The translations under genes and the position numbers were made by a program. Of a stretch of DNA of 64,000 nt, positions 35,260 through 47,052 are shown piece by piece; within the stretch, counting starts at the first letter, position 1; each line of letters begins with the position of its first letter. The notes beneath the pieces are model-generated. The model was not told the origin of the DNA and did not search any database. It saw only the letters and a list, made by a program, of their open reading frames with translations. The stretch is from Halisarca cf. caerulea (taxonomy: Eukaryota > Porifera > Demospongiae > Chondrillida > Halisarcidae), in contig CAUJGJ010000005.1 in NCBI GenBank assembly GCA_963170055.1, positions 1,101,703 through 1,165,702 on the forward strand, given 5' to 3'.

Positions 35260-35829
35260 ATGTCCACAGCAGAAATTGATCGTAATGAGGATGCTGAAAA
35301 AGGGATTAAAGCTCAAAGTATGGAGAGTTATATATACAGATTGTGGGAAGCTAAGGATCGCGACAGTGTTTGCAGTATGATAAAGTCTGTAATAGAAAGT
35401 ACTGGATATCCATACTTCCCACATGGAAGAGACCAAGACCTTGTGACAGTTGAGAAATCCTATTTTGAGAAAGATAAAGGAGAATTCTGGGTTTTAGAAA
35501 AGGACAAGAAGATTATGGGTTCAGGAGCATTTATAGAGTCTGAAAAAGATGGTGAAAAGTGTGCATACATCTGTAGGATGTTCTTGTTGCCAGAAATTAG
35601 AAAGCAAGGACTAGGTAGAACTATGTTACAACTGTTGGAGAAGAGAATCAAGAGGAGAGGATGCAGGTCAATATATATTGAAACAGCTCCTTCTCTTGAG
35701 GATGCGCTCAGGCTGTACTGCAAGAGTGGATACAAAAAGGTGGAACTCAATGATGCAATAGATCCACGAACTGAAATGCTAATGTTCAAGCCTATCACAG
35801 AAAAACTTACTGAGAGAACTGCACCATGA
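35260..35829 (+). CDS. GNAT family N-acetyltransferase, intact
   Basis: Predicted soluble acetyltransferase of 189 residues that would transfer acetyl from acetyl-CoA to an unknown amine. The start is the ATG at 35260 (MSTAEID), matching MSTANG in the copy at 58663; the open frame extends upstream only through non-ATG codons. The fold is visible as GEFWVLEKDKKIMGSGAF (beta strands 2-3, residues 74-91), CAYICRMFLLPE (strand 4, 101-112), the acetyl-CoA loop RKQGLGR (114-120) followed by a helix, IYIET (138-142), and LYCKSGYKKV (152-161) with the common C-terminal Tyr. No intron within the coding part. The arrangement resembles bacterial GNAT proteins of similar length; transfer from bacteria is possible but unproven. 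Substrate cannot be inferred. Confidence 0.88.
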   Translation: MSTAEIDRNEDAEKGIKAQSMESYIYRLWEAKDRDSVCSMIKSVIESTGYPYFPHGRDQDLVTVEKSYFEKDKGEFWVLEKDKKIMGSGAFIESEKDGEKCAYICRMFLLPEIRKQGLGRTMLQLLEKRIKRRGCRSIYIETAPSLEDALRLYCKSGYKKVELNDAIDPRTEMLMFKPITEKLTERTAP

Positions 35830-38100
35830 CATAAATGAACAAAATTGTCTATAATACTAATTTAAGGCCCCACAAAGTTAATAATATGTTTCTGGTCTTG
35901 GACATCTTTGAATATTGACCAGGTCACCAGGGTTTTTATTTTATTTTTTTTCAATCTGGTCATCGAGGAAGGCATTCATGGATGTATAATCCTTATATCT
36001 GTGAACAGAATCTATTAATGCTGACAAGAATTAATGTTGAATTGAAACAAGTTGAAAGATGATACAAAACTTATACAGGACAATTAAATGGGAGTGCATG
36101 TCTGTATCGCAGGTAGGTTGTGTGCAAACTCAGCCAGAAAGGGGGCATTTTGTGGTTTTAAAGGAATGTTATAAAAAGTGTCACATCGGCTAGTTTTGCA
36201 TGAGTTGGTCATGTGCAGAATGCGTGAACTTAGACTGGATAATTTGTCTTCTTCTTGTTTTGTTCTTTTTAAATCTTCTAAAACCTTAACATCACCGAAA
36301 CAAATAAGAAAATCGAAAGCCGACGTGGGGAAAGGTTAGCAGACTGTCCAACCTAGACACCACCCTAAAGAGGGACATGTATCAGGCTACAGTTTGTGGC
36401 ATACATGTCAGTGTCTGTCAACATCACATACATGCTGGACTACAACCTCAGATACTATGCTATAACAGGCTCTAACTTTCTTCCTGTATGTGTCTCAGTT
36501 GAAATGACGTCATAATATTATAAAATGGCCATCTTTAGTTCAGTTGGCTTCAGGTCTCAAAAATGTTCACTTTACTGAACATTTTGAGCAAATATTTAGT
36601 AATTTAACTCTAATAAATGGAGACATTTGAGTCTCTATTTGTGATTATATCTGAATCAATGCTCACGTATCCGGACAAACACTGTCCCAGTCGGGACTCG
36701 AGAAAGAGGCATGAAAAATCGGGACAATCCTGCCTAAATCTGGATGGTTGGACCATAGACACTCTAAACTACAACTAATAATAATTGTGAACACATGAGA
36801 CCCGATATCCATGTTGTAAAATGTGTGGGTGGACAAAATATTATTTTACTTTAGTAATTACCGCCACAGAGTTGTTCTGCCTTCAGTACTGGTATTTGTA
36901 AGTTCAATTCTGTCTTATGCAGGAATAGTCACTTAAATAGTCACCGTTCTCTTCCACTGTCATTTACGTAACAAAATCACGAAATGAACATACGGATGGT
37001 TTTCACACTTATTTACCAGTTTGGATGCCTTAGTAGAGGTGAAATTGTATTTAATCGAAAGAAACGGATTCTGTACAAGGAGATCTGTGATTTATACTCA
37101 AATAACCAAAGGGTTATGGTAGACATCAAGTGCACATCATGTGGTCATAGTTGTTTCTGATTTTGTGCGTTTTCCAAAAACGCTGTATGTAAACTGGTCG
37201 AAAACGATACAGGGACGGGACACCCTGATTGTTAACGGATTCACACAAAAACATTCTAGTCAGTCATGTGATAATGAAGTCACACTTCCGGTTTGAAGTC
37301 GCTGCATTCATGGGATCTTCTGTACAAGGACATCCACATTCTGCTGACCGATGCCATTGTTTTCAACTGTGGCGTTTTTGCAGTTTACACACATTTTTTA
37401 GTTTTCTGAGGGATAAAACCGTGGCTGAAACTGCCAAAATGCAGCACATTTTCTTCAAAATTGCAACGAAAGTGAAAAATACAAAGCTGAAGGATAAAAC
37501 TTCTTCGTAAACCTGATACCGTTGTTGCAGAGATGAACCCTTATATTCGCAAGTAATTCGGGAGGAGGGGCGGCAGCCCCACGGGTTTTTTACCCGAATT
37601 ACTTGTTTCCGGAGTAATAATAGTAATAATAGTATGAATATAATAATAGTAATAACAATATAATACAAATTACACACACAAATTTTATTGTTGCATTTTC
37701 AGAGGTATCCACTTTGGTTTACAGATTCAAAAATTATCGTTTTGGGTAGCTTCGACTATTTCATGATACGAGATACAAGATACAGTTGCAATATGTGTTA
37801 CAAGATATGCAGTTGTGATACAGAATTGACAGACAAGAATTCGCTTTTCTTGTCCACGATAGAAGCCAGACGATTGGTAAGCACGCTGCGCCCAATAGCA
37901 ACAATGAGCTGACAGTGGTAGACTTCCCTTCCTACGTCTTTGATAACGTTTAGGATAGGATATTGTTGTTGTATCGTGTGCCTATTTGTCCAGTGGATAT
38001 ATTAGGGTTAGGGTCTTGAAGGTTGACAGCCTTTACCACTGGCAGCTTAAAGCTTTCATAGTGAACCCCATGACAAAAGCTATAATCAAGCCACACAGCT
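35830..38100. other. Spacer without recognised genes
   Basis: 35880-36130 is related to 62930-63150 (shared TTGGACATCTTTGA-like and AACAAGTTGAAAGAT words). Open frames at 37229-37510 and 37688-37912 lack any known motif. A small inverted repeat lies at 37550-37605. The region is less AT-rich than the array and could hold exons of an unrecognised gene. Confidence 0.4.
37550..37605. repeat. 56 bp unit with 13 bp perfect inverted ends
   Basis: CAAGTAATTCGGG at 37550-37562 faces CCCGAATTACTTG at 37593-37605, with a GC-rich interior. It may be a tiny MITE or a structured RNA; nothing decides between them. Confidence 0.55.
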
Positions 38101-38108
38101 GCAGGCTT

Positions 38109-38132
38109 GTGTGTGTGTGTGTGTGTGCGTGC

Positions 38133-38224
<92 letters not shown>
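38109..38224. repeat. (GT)n microsatellite
   Basis: GT dinucleotides with GTGC interruptions, ending in TTTGGGTGGGTGGGTG. Confidence 0.97.
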
Positions 38225-38406
38225 GGTGGGTGGGTGTGCACATATGCATGTGTTTCATATTATTGCAAGACAGAATGTAACCAGCAATCATAATAAAACA
38301 GCTGTACAATCAAATGTTAACTCTTTTGAACTGAGTTCTTAAATTAATCCAGCTGCAAGATGTGGGTGAAAGTTATTTTACAGCATAACATAATAAATCG
38401 GAAAAC

Positions 38407-38777
<371 letters not shown>

Positions 38778-38817
38778 CTTGATAATGCAGCTTCAACGTT
38801 ATTAAGGTTTACATAGC

Positions 38818-39400
38818 ATGTTTTCGAACAACAATTTGGGAAGATAGGATGTCTACAAGAATTGACAAAGATGTTGAAATCAAAATATGAAGAGATGTAA
38901 TATATTGTACAGATTGTGGGAGGCTAAGCATCGTGACAGTATTGGCAGTATAATTAAGTTGCAGCTTTAGAAAGTTGCGTACTAATACTGTATCTCCCAC
39001 ATAGAAGAGATCAATACCTTATGGTAGTTCAGAAATACTATATTGAGGAAGATAGCTACAGGTAAATTCTGGGTTATTGAAAAAATAAGACGATTATGGG
39101 GTCAGGAGCGTTTATAGAGACTAAAAGGTGATGAAAGGTGTGCATACATCTGTAGGATGTACCTGTTACCAGAGGTCGGAAGAGAAGGACTAGGTAGGGC
39201 TATGTAGCAACTGCTGGAGAAGAGAATCAAGAGGAGAGGATGCAGGTCTATATACATTGAAACAGCTCCTTCTCTTGAGGAGCTTGCAGGCCGCACTACA
39301 AGAGTGGATACAAGAAGGTGGAACTCAAGGATGCAATAGATCCACAAGCTAATATACTCTTATTCATGCTTACTACAGAAATATATACTGACTTAAATAA
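38818..39400 (+). pseudogene. GNAT acetyltransferase pseudogene
   Basis: Sister of the pseudogene at 11230-11845: shares the ATGTAG stop in the acetyl-CoA helix (about 39201) and the altered start region. Additional frameshifts lie near 39125 and in EEACRLHY (about 39280). Upstream, the (GT)n tract lies directly against the gene. Confidence 0.85.
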
Positions 39401-39899
39401 CTGTGCCATAACCATAATATGTGACTGTAAATATAATCATAACTGCATGAATTAGTATTCCGTCTATAATGCTATATTTGACATTTTGTCTAGAATTTCA
39501 TACACCTTGCATTGCTGCTTTTGTATAAATACAGCTAGTCATGACCTGCAATATGGCTTAATTGGTTTTATTGATAAACATGTCGGCCTGATTAAGGAAT
39601 GGTGAAATAATGCATCTCTTCATTGTGGATATCAAGGACATTCGTGGATTGTACACTCAAGGCCAGAAGTGCATAAACATAACATGTAAAGGAGAAAACA
39701 TGGTTCAAAGAGAGAGTATGACACAATTACGAACTTTTTTCTTGAAATGGTAATACATAAAATTAATGCAGCTTTACCTAGCAACCTGCAAAACATGGAC
39801 CACATTGTTATAGAGGCCACCATAGGCTGATCCATTGGTCACCTGTTTAATACAGTACTAGTTGAAGCCGAGTTTTTCTGTGATCACAGAATTCTCATT
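39401..39899. other. Shared 3' flank, GNAT/transporter type
   Basis: Corresponds to 4880-5320 and 15130-15570 with deletions. No gene. Confidence 0.5.
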
Positions 39900-40279
39900 T
39901 TCCTGCCATCTTCCAGTGAAGGATCACATTTTTAATTTGTTGTAAGAACTCCATGCAAACAGTTTTGTTTGGGTGTGAACTTGTCCCCTCGTTCTCCCAT
40001 TGGTCTTCCTTTGGTCTCAGGAACAATTATTGGGAGTAAAATGGCACACAATGCAGCTAGAGATGCAAAAATGACAAATGACAGTGCCGCATCAATCCGA
40101 TGCTCTAAGAATGGGAACACTAGGGATAGTATTATGCTATTCAGTTGATAAGAACCAGTGCATATGCCAAGAGCAAGTCCTCTCCAATTATCGGGGAAGA
40201 GTTAAACAGTTATGACATACGGTTGCACCATCCAGAACATCCCATTGCTGTGCATTACAAATCAAGGCTAAAGGACTAT

Positions 40280-40440
40280 AAGGTAGAGTGCCCTAATTTT
40301 GTACAGCCCCTACTTCTGAACACCGCCTTTTCCTGAGCTCAGGAACTAGAGTTGGAGACATTTAAGCCTGCCATTTCTTAGCACTAACAAAGGGCATAAC
40401 AGTTGCTGAAGGGACTGTTCAAATTAGGGTACTCTACCTT
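40280..40440. mobile_element. 161 bp MITE inside the transporter exon
   Basis: Ends AAGGTAGAGTGCCCTAATTT and its inverted partner ending GGGTACTCTACCTT match at 19 of 21 positions, with weaker matching inward (ACAG and CCCT words). Uninterrupted transporter copies such as 5700-5715 show the site without the element. No target duplication could be fixed because the flank is mutated. Confidence 0.8.
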
Positions 40441-40860
40441 GCTGTTCTCCAAGTTGTGAGTTGATTTTTGGTTCAAAAAAGCACTTTTCTGTAATTGTCA
40501 AATTCAGAGAAATACCTTTGGCAAAGACATCTTTGGAACCACGTGGGCTGAAACTGTCCACTAGAGAAAAGTATACAGCAGACGTTACCCATGCAGACAC
40601 ACTCCAGTAGCTCCTATTGCACAGGACATTATGTGACCAATCCTCATTGACACAAATGTTGTCAACACTGACCCAATCAAGTCACTGACACCAATTGTTA
40701 ATGCCACTAGTATGCCATGTGGTACAGTCCATTGATCAGCACCAGCTACTTGTAGTACTGGTCCCACATACTGCACTAATACCATGTAACCCATGGACAC
40801 ATGAAAGAAGAAGACCAGCTCAACTACTAGCAATCTTTTACAGAAAGAACCCATTTTTAC

Positions 40861-41439
40861 TAGTGGGGGAGAGACATCATTCAGTATTCAAACTTACAAT
40901 AACCATGCATGGTAATCATACAGATAATTATAAGATGGCAAATGATTTGATGTGTATAAAAGAAGTTACCTAGGACTCAGGGTTGTTCATTGAGATGCAT
41001 TATACAATGCAATCAGGGTGAATGCTGATAGACATTGATACAACACAATGACCTGGCAAGGTACAATAGTTCTTAGGCTACTTCAGGGGTAGTCCATTTC
41101 CTTCTACAAAAGAAAAAAAATCAATCTCCTCAAGAATTAGTTGGTGATCATCCTGTGGAAAATGGTTCCTCTGAGAAGGCGCAAAGGTTAAGAAGGACGT
41201 CATCCTCGCAGGTCAGGCTGATTTACATCAGCTAGTGGACAGCTAGTGCAAATTTGCTTAGGGTTACCTGGTTGCCGCCACCATATCTTCCATCACGGCT
41301 TTTTGCTTCACAATCTCATCCAAACTTAAACTCATTTCTTACTCATCCTCCTCTGTAATGGTGGCCAGCATTCCCTTCTTTTAAAGACACCTCTTCCTCA
41401 CAGGCCACGTGGTGGTAGACATCTTAGTCATGTGATGTG
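40861..41439. other. Foreign sequence inserted in transporter exon 2
   Basis: Not part of the transporter. On the minus strand a short frame (MSLSLDEIVKQKAVMEDMVA, about 41330-41270) is followed by ACCAG/GTAACC, which looks like a splice donor, so it may be a captured exon. Near 41050-41095 the minus strand resembles a decayed version of the hammerhead-like sequence at 12935 (CTGAAGTAGCC, then TTGTACC). Confidence 0.4.
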
Positions 41440-41728
41440 ATTTTACTCAGAAACTAGAAAAATAGCAACCCGTTCTTTGCCTTTGCTATACATTTTATGC
41501 CATGAGAGATGGAACTTTAATACTGGTAATAGAAACAGTATAAGCATGATCCTTTCTCCACCATGGATGAATGCACAGATCCAGTATGGGAGGAAGGTAC
41601 CAAGAGTGTATGCTTCTATCGTTCCCAGAGAGTAAGCTATATACTTAAAAAAGTAATGAAGGCGAATCGATACTGCTGAGGTGAAATTTGCACCTATGAA
41701 TACCTGCAGGGAAGTGTAAAAACACTTA

Positions 41729-42040
41729 CCGTAGAGCGGGAAATTTTCGCGGCATAAATTTTCGCGAATCGAAGTAAAATGTAATTTTCGCGATGTGAAG
41801 ATTTTTATTTGCGTTTTGTTACGTTTCAAGTCGTTTGCGTCCATTTCTAGACCATTTCAAGTTCGGAGCGCGCTTTTCGCTGAGTTTAACGCTCCATTCC
41901 TTGGAGAATCTTGTTATAGCATGCTGTTTTCCCGACTTTAGTGCGCATCTGTCGAAATTTTCGCAGTTAAAGTTTCGCGAATCCGTACAATTCGCGAATA
42001 TAGCGAAAATATTGCCTCGCGAAAATTACCCGCTCTACGC
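41729..42040. mobile_element. TA-flanked MITE with TTTTCGCG-rich interior
   Basis: The ends CCGTAGAGCGGGAAATTTTC and, inverted, GCGTAGAGCGGGTAATTTTC match closely. TA lies immediately outside both ends (41727-41728 and 42041-42042), as expected for Tc1/mariner-type insertion. The interior repeats TTTTCGCGA-like words in both orientations and has no protein. It sits in the intron just upstream of exon 2 of the transporter pseudogene. Confidence 0.85.
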
Positions 42041-42820
42041 TATAATGTAATGGAAAACAATAAGGTAGTTCACACAAATGATGTGTACAGGAAGTGTGGG
42101 CTAATTTTGATCTTAATGAATTGAGACCTAAACATTAAATTTTACATATTATAAGCAGAATATGCTGACCATCACCAATATCTTCACAGTAGCATCCATG
42201 CCACTTATTGGAAATGTTTAGTAATAATCATAGTACATTGTGGTAATATTAAAATCTATGACATGATGTGTATATGAATACATATAAAGGCTATAATAGT
42301 GTGTGCACATGTCTGGAAACGAGCATTATGAGTAGCATTAGACCATCCACCGCTCAATCCAGTAATAAATCTCCCTGTCAACAAGAGATCCCAAAACATA
42401 GTAGACGATGGTAAAAACCAGCTAACACCAATCATGCTCCATCCGACAGCAAACACCACCACACCTAGCACCATGGATAGCACAGGACCAAGTATACTGA
42501 TGAGGAGAGAACTGGAAATACCTCCAATAGCACCTCCTATTAAGACCTGTCAGAGGGTCCAATCAGGCTTTGATATAAGCAGAAGTCTGTCTATTCAATC
42601 CAAGGTGTGGAATTAGCATCTCTGTTCATTTCATCCAATAATGGAGATGAAAATGCTAGTGCCTGGCCATAAGAGGAATAAAAAAGGGCTGTAACTGAAG
42701 CTGGAGTTTAACAAACTTCCAACTACAACAGGTGATAAAATCTTCTTTGTCTTTAGTCATTAGATCACTTCTGTCTCCATTTGAAAGTGACTCCTTTTCA
42801 GTCTCTGTATTGTCTTTCAT

Positions 42821-44082
42821 TTAATTGGATAAAGATTCTATATTTCTACCTACACCATAAAATTCTTTCATCATAAATATCGTGCTACACTACTTCCTGT
42901 GAATATTTTTTTGTGATTCACACAACATGCATGTGTTTTCATACACCAATCACCTTTAGTTATTTCATTGACAATGGCTATTATATCCCCCAAAACTGAT
43001 TGAATATTTTTATTGTTTTGTAATTCTGATCTTTCGTTTTATTTTATTTTTTTGCTGCATCTCAATTTTTTGGAATCTTTGTACTTCCTCCATGTTTCTT
43101 TTGTGTTTTGCCTTTGTCCCTTTTTTCCTTTTTTTTCTTTTTTTTCTTTTCTGGGCGCCACTGATAGTAACCTCTGGCTAAAGGTTCCCCAGATTAAATA
43201 AGAATACATGATACCTGATATCTGATACCTGAGTCATGCATACTTTTATTGCCACAGATCAACTAGCAAGTTGGAAATCAATTGACCATGCAACTGTACC
43301 AGGACAAGCATAGCATCGTCCATTTGTATCATTGGAATGGTATCTTATGAATGGTATATATGATTTAACATCTCTATGGTAAGACTGTCCAGGATGACTC
43401 TGGTTTTCCTGGCAATAAATTCTAATGTCTTTCATTTGCCATGAGAAGTGTGATTAATGGAGCTTGTATGCATGCCCCTAGAAATAAACAAGGAAACAAG
43501 CCTCAAATAACCAAATCTTAATATTTATTGAAACTGTAAAACCGCAATCATGCACAACTGAACACTGAGTCTATAGTGCACAAGGCTACAAATGATTCAT
43601 TGTTGTACACATGCATGTGACAGTGTGGGCAATGCACCATGCAACACATAATAGCATAAACGTAGTAATCATGGCAGAACTTAGTAGGACAAGATATCCT
43701 ATTGTAGTACAATGCAGCATAGAATACATGCAGCACATGACACACACAAATGCTATAGTTTACAGGTGCACCACAGGGAGGTCAATAAGGCAAATTTATG
43801 TCCGGGACTCAAAAGATTAGTCATTTTCTCAGAACACCTTCTTAGCGGGATAATCATGCTGTATACATTAGAAGTTAGCATGTAATAAAGCAAATTTGAT
43901 ATCTTTAGTTATAGTTTTTGCTCTTCTAATGATGCACCCTTTCCATTCAAAATAATACAAGTCATGCAAGCACAAGGCATAAGGTACAGTACATTTCATC
44001 GACAATGAAGTACTATCAACCCCTCCTTGAACAGCCTAAGTTAAAGCCATGACACTTGATTAAACTAACTAGGTCCTTATAT
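42821..44082. other. Transporter 5' flank, paralogous to 17400-18335
   Basis: From about 43230 it follows the 17.4 kb copy. A T-rich stretch at 43010-43200, ending in a run resembling a short A-tail read in reverse, is absent from the other copy and may be a small insertion. No gene. Confidence 0.5.
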
Positions 44083-45975
44083 TATTATTTTTATTATCAT
44101 TATTATTATTATTATTGCTGCTTTGCAGTCACAAATTGTGACTGATGGACTGACACCTAAATTGGTGCAGCCAAATATACAGCAATGAAATAATGGTGGA
44201 ATGAGGAAAGTGATATAATTGTAAGAAGTTAAAAGTATATAAAATGCGGCTGGTATTGAAGACAATTTGGGGGGGGGGGGGGGGGGGGGAATTTGCATGA
44301 AATAAAAATGTATGCTGCATGTGGGCCCAATAATATCATGTAATAATGACCGTAGACAGTGAGATTGATGTGTGATTTAATTGGCACGAAATTCAGATGC
44401 ATAGTGTAAGCTCTTACCTGGAATTATATACAGAATTGCAGCAGAAATGAACATACATGGATTAAAGAAAACAACTGGGTGCAAGGTGATATAAAGGGAC
44501 TACAAGGGAATCAAAATACAATCATGTGAACAAGGACATACACAGTATATACACACATTAATTTACTACATGGACAGAGATTAGGTAGCTAGGGGTACAT
44601 GTCCCTGTAAAGATTTGCTGGGGAGTTAATTACTTGATAGATGTCAATTAGGAGAGATTGCAGTGACAGCGTGGGCAAATGTAGTGGAAAGTGCATGGGT
44701 TGTCAGGGCAAAATGTAGATAAAAAATGGCCCCAAAATACTGTGATTAGTTGCTAAGTGGTGTTTTGTGGATTGTCTTGTTCCAGATATTACAAATGATA
44801 CATAGCTTAATATTTGACTGTATTGACAGGGCGATTGTAAACATTTTGACCATAAAAATCAAATCATGTAATTCAAGCCAGTACATCAGTGGGAGCATTT
44901 GGAGTGTTAAAAGCCTGTTTCTGTAACTAATAGAATAGTCATTGGCAATGAATTTGCTAGCACGTCTCTGGATGTTCTCAAGGGACACAATATCCTTGAT
45001 AAGGTAAGGTCTCCATAATTGTGAGCAATATGATAATTTGGAGCGAACTAGAGATAGATAAAGCGATTTTCGTACAGATGTCGAATTGGAGGAACCATGA
45101 AGAATTCGTTTGATGAAGTTGAGAGCACGGTAAACAAATGCACAGACAGATTTGTAGTACATGGAAAGTCCATAAAAGATTACAGGAGACAATTACACCG
45201 AGATCACAGTATTCAGTACGGGACTGGAGGATTCCCCAGTCCATGTTGTAAATGGGAGCAGTTGACTTAGTGAATCTGAAGCAGACGCATGCACATTTAG
45301 AAACATTTAATGACAGATACCATTGGTCACACCAATTCAGGATTGAGTCAATGTCTTGTTGCACTTGGTTACTACATGTTCAAAGGTGTGTTCATTGATT
45401 GCAGAAATTTTGTATCATTGGCAAATAAATATGGGATGAATGAGGGATAGAGTTAGGTAGATCATTAATGAATATCAGAAAAAGTATTGGTCCAAGAATG
45501 CTTCCCTGTGGTACACCAGAGTGCACTGGTAGGAGTTCAGAGAGTATACACTGTCTATTTCAACAAAATGGAATCTATTGGACAAATAGAATTTAAACCA
45601 TTGCCACAGTGAGCCTGTGATCCCAAAATGCCAGAGTTTATACAAAAGTTCCTCGTGAGGTACTGAGTCAAAAGTATTTTTGAAGTCCAAAAAGATGGCA
45701 TCAGTTGGTTGCCTGCGTCAGCTGCTTTAAAGATTTCTGAATATGAGAGTAGCAGTTGCATGAGGCATGATCGCCCTTGGATGAAGCCAAACTGTTGTGT
45801 AGAAATGCGTGGGTACACATATGGTATGATTTTGCGGAAGATGATGGACTCCAGAACTTTGGATAGGAGGGGAAGTAATGATATTGGACGGTAGTTTGAC
45901 ACATTTGACTTGAACCAGATTTGAATACTGGGCAGATTTTATGACTTTCCATTCTGAAGGAATGCAAGAGTTGGC
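44083..45975 (-). mobile_element. CR1/Jockey-like LINE, 5' truncated and inactive
   Basis: Minus-strand frames, interrupted by several frameshifts, give SNYRPISLLPLLSKVLE, then QFGFIQGRSC, MDFKNTFDSVPHEEL (motif A), a degraded GVPQGS region, and the palm motif FAND at 45414-45425, where YADD or FADD is expected, so one catalytic Asp is lost. Thumb and C-terminal parts follow (LGVIVSCNL, LYLSLVRSKLSYCSQLW, LENIQRRASKFI). The 3' end has an (AAT)n-type tail at about 44083-44120. A G run lies at 44267-44289. The paralogous segment at 18335 lacks the element. Confidence 0.88.
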
Positions 45976-45987
45976 TATGTATGTACA

Positions 45988-46046
<59 letters not shown>

Positions 46047-47052
46047 CAGTATGTATGTATTATATACATCATTAGTTGAGGAAACTGTATTTTAGGCACT
46101 AATTGTGAAGGTATATGATCAGAGTAGAAAAGTGGAATGTACACTTGTGTGTACACTAGTGTCACAAGGGTATTATGATATCATTAATATAAATTAGTAA
46201 TTATAGTACCAGTTTAGTTACAAAATACACGTACTTGCTGGTGTGCACCAGAATGAAGTACTTCAAACATAATCACTAGCTACCAAATTGAATAAAAAGA
46301 ATGGGAATGATAGAAGTCAGTTCCAAGAAATTGCAGACTCCTACCTAAGAAATTTGGGGGATTTTGAATTCAATGATCTCTTCAATTCAGGACTCTTAAG
46401 CATGAAATAATCTGCTCTCGGTCATCAAATTGTCAAACTGCAGGTTAAAGTTAAATCAATTTCAAGTTGATAGTAGTGACCAGTAGTACGTACTGATACT
46501 TTGCATGAACTTTCTGTGCCAGATCAAGAGATCGAAGGCATGCAAATCCAGCCAATATCCCATGCGGATTCATCAGAAAATACAACCATGTACCATCCTG
46601 GAAAGACTGCACAGGCATACATGCACATACTCTTTCTTGTGCCTGTGTATATGTTACCACTTTTTCCCAATCTGGATGATGAATTGCCACACTCAATATC
46701 ATCATGCACGTACTCCATATTGGATGATAGGCTGGCACATCTAAGCTGCAATATCAGTGCTAAAGTTACTGTATTAGCTTCCAGGATGCCCCGTCCCCCA
46801 TGTAACACAGCAACAAGGTGTATGACATCTAGCCTGAGGTTCAAGTCTTATTCAAAGATAATGATTTATGAAAGGTACGTTAGCTATACATGAATCTACA
46901 TCTATGCGCCACTACATACAAAATATTAACATAATAATATGTAATTATATAATATTCCTGCAATACTATGCACAACACAAATACAGTATTGTACAGCTAT
47001 TGGTAGCATTCATTAATACTAAGGATATGCATTGGTGTGTTAGCGTAACAGT
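45976..47052. other. (AT)n tract and spacer paralogous to 18393-19140
   Basis: (AT)n at 45989-46035 abuts the LINE 5' end. From 46302 on, the sequence follows the 18.4 kb copy, including the conserved but frame-broken segment at 46500-46860. Confidence 0.55.

Larger units (their letters stand above)
39900..42820 (-). pseudogene. Sugar-porter-like transporter pseudogene split by insertions
   Basis: Exon 1 is 42325-42820 and has a 5 bp insertion near 42546 and a 7 bp loss near 42705. Exon 2 survives in three blocks: 41440-41703, 40441-40860 and 39900-40279. A 161 bp MITE separates the last two; about 580 bp of foreign sequence separates the first two. A 1 bp insertion near 41690 breaks GEIS. 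The donor here is GCTCGT instead of GTTCGT. Part of the ALISMSIVM helix is also deleted near 40260. Confidence 0.9.

Noticed and set aside
45701..46165. 154-codon minus-strand frame over the (AT)n tract
   Set aside because: It joins a LINE frame with a run of Ile-Tyr codons from the (AT)n repeat. Only the LINE part is meaningful.
46451..46860. Conserved segment with a 95-106 codon minus-strand frame, shared with 18590-18920
   Set aside because: A 4 bp indel between the copies breaks the frame, and no protein family is recognised. It could be an old exon, but the evidence is not enough to call one.
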